Origin: Faecalibacterium prausnitzii
GTDB lineage: Bacteria; Bacillota; Clostridia; Oscillospirales; Ruminococcaceae
Direction of reading: 5' to 3'
Length of the DNA stretch: 5,795 nt
Assembly: GCA_002313795.1 (NCBI GenBank)
Contig: DCCL01000188.1
Coordinates: 1-5,795, forward strand
This document shows, one piece after another, positions 3,616 to 5,795 of this stretch (the first letter of the stretch is position 1; every line of letters starts with the position of its first letter). Under the pieces are notes generated by a model, which was not told the origin of the DNA, made no database searches, and was given only the letters and a program-made list of their open reading frames with translations. Both the position numbers and the translations under genes were made by a program.

Positions 3616-5795
3616 ATGGCAATTTTGGTACATGAATCAAACAAAGCGGCCTGCAGCGCGGTGAAGACTGCTTTGGAACAGAATGGCCGGGCGGCGCTTG
3701 TGCGCCCAGCCGGCACTGGAAAAGGCTGCATCGCATGGGAACTGCTGGACCAGCATCCCACGGCACGAGTCCTCTGGGTAGTTTCCTGCACTGCCCGGCT
3801 GGAACTGCGCCGTGCACTGGCCCGGAAGCTGGGCCGGACAACGGAAGAAGACCGGGTGCGGATGCTGAGCTGCGAACAACTTGCGGCAGAAGATGCGGTA
3901 GGCTGGGTAAAGCTGGCGGAGTTCCGCCCCGACCTCATCCTGCTGGACGGCTGGCGGGAGATGAGCGCCGGAGAGTGGACGAGCTGCATCCAGCAGCTGC
4001 TCCGTCTCTGCCCCAAGGCCAAACTTTTGGCTCTGGCAGAGCCGGATGCGCCGGGCTGTGGCTGCCGCGCTGCGGGAGAGCTGCTGAACCGTGCTGTGGT
4101 GGAGCCGCTGACGCTGGCCGAAGCTCTTGCAAACGGGCTGATGCAGGCTCCGTCTTCTTACACGGCGCTGCTGTGGCCGCAGGAAACGGCGATGGCCCGG
4201 CTCCTGGCGGAGGTAAAGAACTTCCGTCTGCCCGGTCAGCCTGACCTCAACGAAGAAAAATATCAGGCACTGCGCAAGGCCGTGCAGCAGCTTCCGTCTG
4301 TACAGCAGCTGCTGACTCAGTGGCTGCCGGATGCTGTCGGCCGGTATCTCATCCTCTGTGAGAATGACGAAGCCGCCCAGCAGGTGGCGCAGCAGGCCGA
4401 AGGACTGTTCGGTGCCTGTGTACATACCTATCGCGTCGATGGGATAGATGATGCCTCCGGCGACGATGAAGCAGAATTTGATGCGGATGAGGGCGCTGCG
4501 CTCCGCCTGCTGCTCCGGGTCAACGGCCCAGCGGCACAGAAGCCGGTGAAGGGTCTGGCTGGTGCCATGCTGATCCGCCGCAGCGCTGAGCCGCCGGTCT
4601 ACCGGCAGATGCTGGCCCGCGTCCTTGCCGCCTGCGGCTCCGTGCCGCTGGTGGAGCTGAGCAGCAGCTTTGAGGCTCTGACCTGTGTGCAGAAGCTGCG
4701 GCAGGAGTGCCGCACGGCAGGGGCGGAGCCTTTCCCCCTCAATGAACCGCTGTCGGCCTGCCGCAAGGCTTACCGGCAGCTGCGCCGCAGTCTGGATGCC
4801 GAGTGGGAGCGTTACTATGCGGCCGCAAAGCAGATGGCTGCAGAGGGCAAATCGCTGGCAGTGCCCCGCTCCTGGTATGAGCAGGGGATAGCTGTGGGCC
4901 GCTGGCTGGAGAATCAGCGCCTTGTGCGGGCCGGAAAGAAAAACGGTCGTCTCACCAGTGAGCAGATCGCCCGTCTGGACAAGCTGGGCATGAACTGGAA
5001 ACAGCGGCTGAAACTGGCCTGGGAGCGGGGCTGTGCCTCGGCCAAGCGGTACCGGGACAGCCACAGCGACCTGATGGTCCCCGTCCATTACCGGGACCGG
5101 GACGGCTTTGCCCTGGGTGAGTGGATCGTCTACAACCGGCAGCGCTATCTGAGCGGCAGTCTCTCCGAAGAGCGCATTGCCCGTCTGGAAGCTCTGGGCA
5201 TGGTGTGGGACACCGGCGGCGTCCTCTGGGAAAAGAGCTATGCCGCTGCGGTGCAGTATTATCTTGAGAACCACTCCCTGGAGATCCCCGTCAAGTACGT
5301 CACCCCCGACGGTATGGCGCTGGGCGTCTGGCTGGGCAGCCAGCGCGCAGCTTACAAAGAGGGGACTCTGACCGATGAGCAGATCGCCAAACTGGAAGCT
5401 CTGGATATCGACTGGACCAACCGGAACGACCGTAAGTGGCAGACGGCTTATGAGGCTGCTGTCCGGTATTATAAGGCCCATGGCAATCTGGATGTCCCCA
5501 CCGAGTACGTAGATGAAGACGGCATCCTGCTGGGCAAGTGGGTCTCCCGCCAGCGGTACGCCTGGCAGAATCCCACCCGCAGCAGTGCCCGGGTGACGCC
5601 GGAGCGGAAAGCTCTGCTGGATAAGCTGGGCATGAACTGGGAAAAGAATGATTCCTGGCAGCACCGCTACGATATGGCGATGGAATACAAGACGGCCCAT
5701 GGCAGTCTTGCCATCCCGGCCCAGTACCGCACCGGTGACGGCGTCTGGCTGGGCAGCTGGCTCTCCCGCCAGAAACAGATGCTGCGGGAGAACAA
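3616..5795 (+). CDS. Helicase-like protein with degenerate SF2 motor and tandem Helicase-Associated domains, 3' end missing
   Basis: The frame is open from ATG 3616 to the window edge (726 codons, no stop). Residues 1-190 follow the first lobe of HA-domain superfamily 2 helicases: the lead-in GRAALVRP, the P-loop AGTGKG (32-37), the strand LWVVS, the Walker B strand DLILLDGWRE (106-115), and the post-motif III AEALANGLMQAPSSY (168-182). Residues about 240-355 follow the second lobe: RYLILCEN (243-250), an acidic stretch (278-292), GAMLIRRSAEPPVYRQMLAR (316-335) and VELSSSFEAL. Key residues are lost: GK(S/T) is GKG, DE(A/F)H is DGWR, the SAT box is ALAEPD (139-144), and the QxxGR box is QMLAR (331-335). 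ATP hydrolysis is therefore doubtful. From residue 396 come at least five HA domains (Pfam Helicase associated family), thought to bind nucleic acid. Codon use matches the neighbouring genes and there are no mobile-element remnants. The gene is separately promoted and divergent from ridA; its biological role is unknown. Confidence 0.88.
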   Translation, partial: MAILVHESNKAACSAVKTALEQNGRAALVRPAGTGKGCIAWELLDQHPTARVLWVVSCTARLELRRALARKLGRTTEEDRVRMLSCEQLAAEDAVGWVKLAEFRPDLILLDGWREMSAGEWTSCIQQLLRLCPKAKLLALAEPDAPGCGCRAAGELLNRAVVEPLTLAEALANGLMQAPSSYTALLWPQETAMARLLAEVKNFRLPGQPDLNEEKYQALRKAVQQLPSVQQLLTQWLPDAVGRYLILCENDEAAQQVAQQAEGLFGACVHTYRVDGIDDASGDDEAEFDADEGAALRLLLRVNGPAAQKPVKGLAGAMLIRRSAEPPVYRQMLARVLAACGSVPLVELSSSFEALTCVQKLRQECRTAGAEPFPLNEPLSACRKAYRQLRRSLDAEWERYYAAAKQMAAEGKSLAVPRSWYEQGIAVGRWLENQRLVRAGKKNGRLTSEQIARLDKLGMNWKQRLKLAWERGCASAKRYRDSHSDLMVPVHYRDRDGFALGEWIVYNRQRYLSGSLSEERIARLEALGMVWDTGGVLWEKSYAAAVQYYLENHSLEIPVKYVTPDGMALGVWLGSQRAAYKEGTLTDEQIAKLEALDIDWTNRNDRKWQTAYEAAVRYYKAHGNLDVPTEYVDEDGILLGKWVSRQRYAWQNPTRSSARVTPERKALLDKLGMNWEKNDSWQHRYDMAMEYKTAHGSLAIPAQYRTGDGVWLGSWLSRQKQMLREN
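4801..5795 (+). repeat. At least five tandem Helicase-Associated (HA) domain repeats, last one cut off
   Basis: The units in protein coordinates are 396-461 (DNA 4801-4998), 462-531 (4999-5208), 532-600 (5209-5415), 601-675 (5416-5640) and 676 onward (5641-5795, partial). Each follows the pattern W/Y...A..Y...(H)..L.(V/I)P..Y....G..LG.W...QR...L...(Q/R)IA.L..L.(G)M.W. Unit ends read LGMNW, LGMVW, LDIDW and LGMNW. Unit 1 carries a short basic insert (RAGKKNGR) and unit 4 a longer Ser/Arg loop before its last helix. The repeats are conserved at protein level but diverged in DNA, so they are old duplications, not a recent tandem expansion. Confidence 0.88.

Noticed and set aside
3474..3635. A 53-codon plus-strand frame overlapping the start of the helicase-like gene, considered as a leader peptide.
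   Set aside because: Its ATG falls within the predicted promoter, there is no ribosome binding site, and the product looks like translated non-coding sequence.
3637..5700. A 687-codon open frame on the minus strand, antisense to the helicase-like gene.
   Set aside because: It mirrors the codon periodicity of the GC-rich plus-strand gene. Its translation has no recognisable domain and is a low-information mix of Gln, His, Leu, Pro and Arg, and the plus-strand frame carries clear HA repeats.
4801..5795. CRISPR-like or recent tandem DNA repeats in the second half of the last gene.
   Set aside because: The similarity is at protein level (HA domains of variable length); the DNA units are diverged and have no spacer structure.

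Overview
The window looks like a chromosomal stretch from a GC-rich, low-redundancy Clostridia genome, most likely a gut Oscillospiraceae such as Faecalibacterium, Gemmiger or Subdoligranulum. This is inferred from the der-plsY pair, the strong GC-ending codon bias, the Firmicutes-style promoters and purine-rich ribosome binding sites, and the helicase-associated-domain protein. No marker gene fixes the genus.

Layout: (1) 1-1919, plus strand: the 3' part of der (ribosome-assembly GTPase), followed 17 bases later by plsY (acyl-phosphate glycerol-3-phosphate acyltransferase). This is a housekeeping operon that ends at a shared, probably bidirectional terminator (1936-1976). (2) 1995-3255, minus strand: two separately transcribed genes. 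ridA (imine deaminase) has a clear promoter, a structured leader and its own intrinsic terminator. Downstream of it is a small PsiE-like membrane protein with its own near-consensus promoter. (3) 3256-3615: a 360-base divergent intergenic region. It holds the ridA promoter on one side. On the other side is a consensus-like promoter followed by a structured leader with a terminator-like hairpin. (4) 3616-5795, plus strand: the first 726 codons of a large gene that runs off the window. It encodes an SF2-helicase-like two-lobed domain followed by at least five tandem Helicase-Associated (HA) domains.

The housekeeping genes are ordinary. The most interesting part is the last gene and its control region. 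The N-terminal motor keeps the fold-level landmarks of HA-domain helicases, but it has lost key catalytic residues: Walker A ends in GKG instead of GK(S/T), the DE(A/F)H Walker B box reads DGWR, and the SAT motif is gone. It may therefore be a non-hydrolysing 'pseudo-helicase' carrying a long array of putative nucleic-acid-binding HA repeats. Its leader holds a terminator and an overlapping alternative hairpin, which suggests attenuation. The very long ORF antisense to this gene is treated as a codon-bias shadow.
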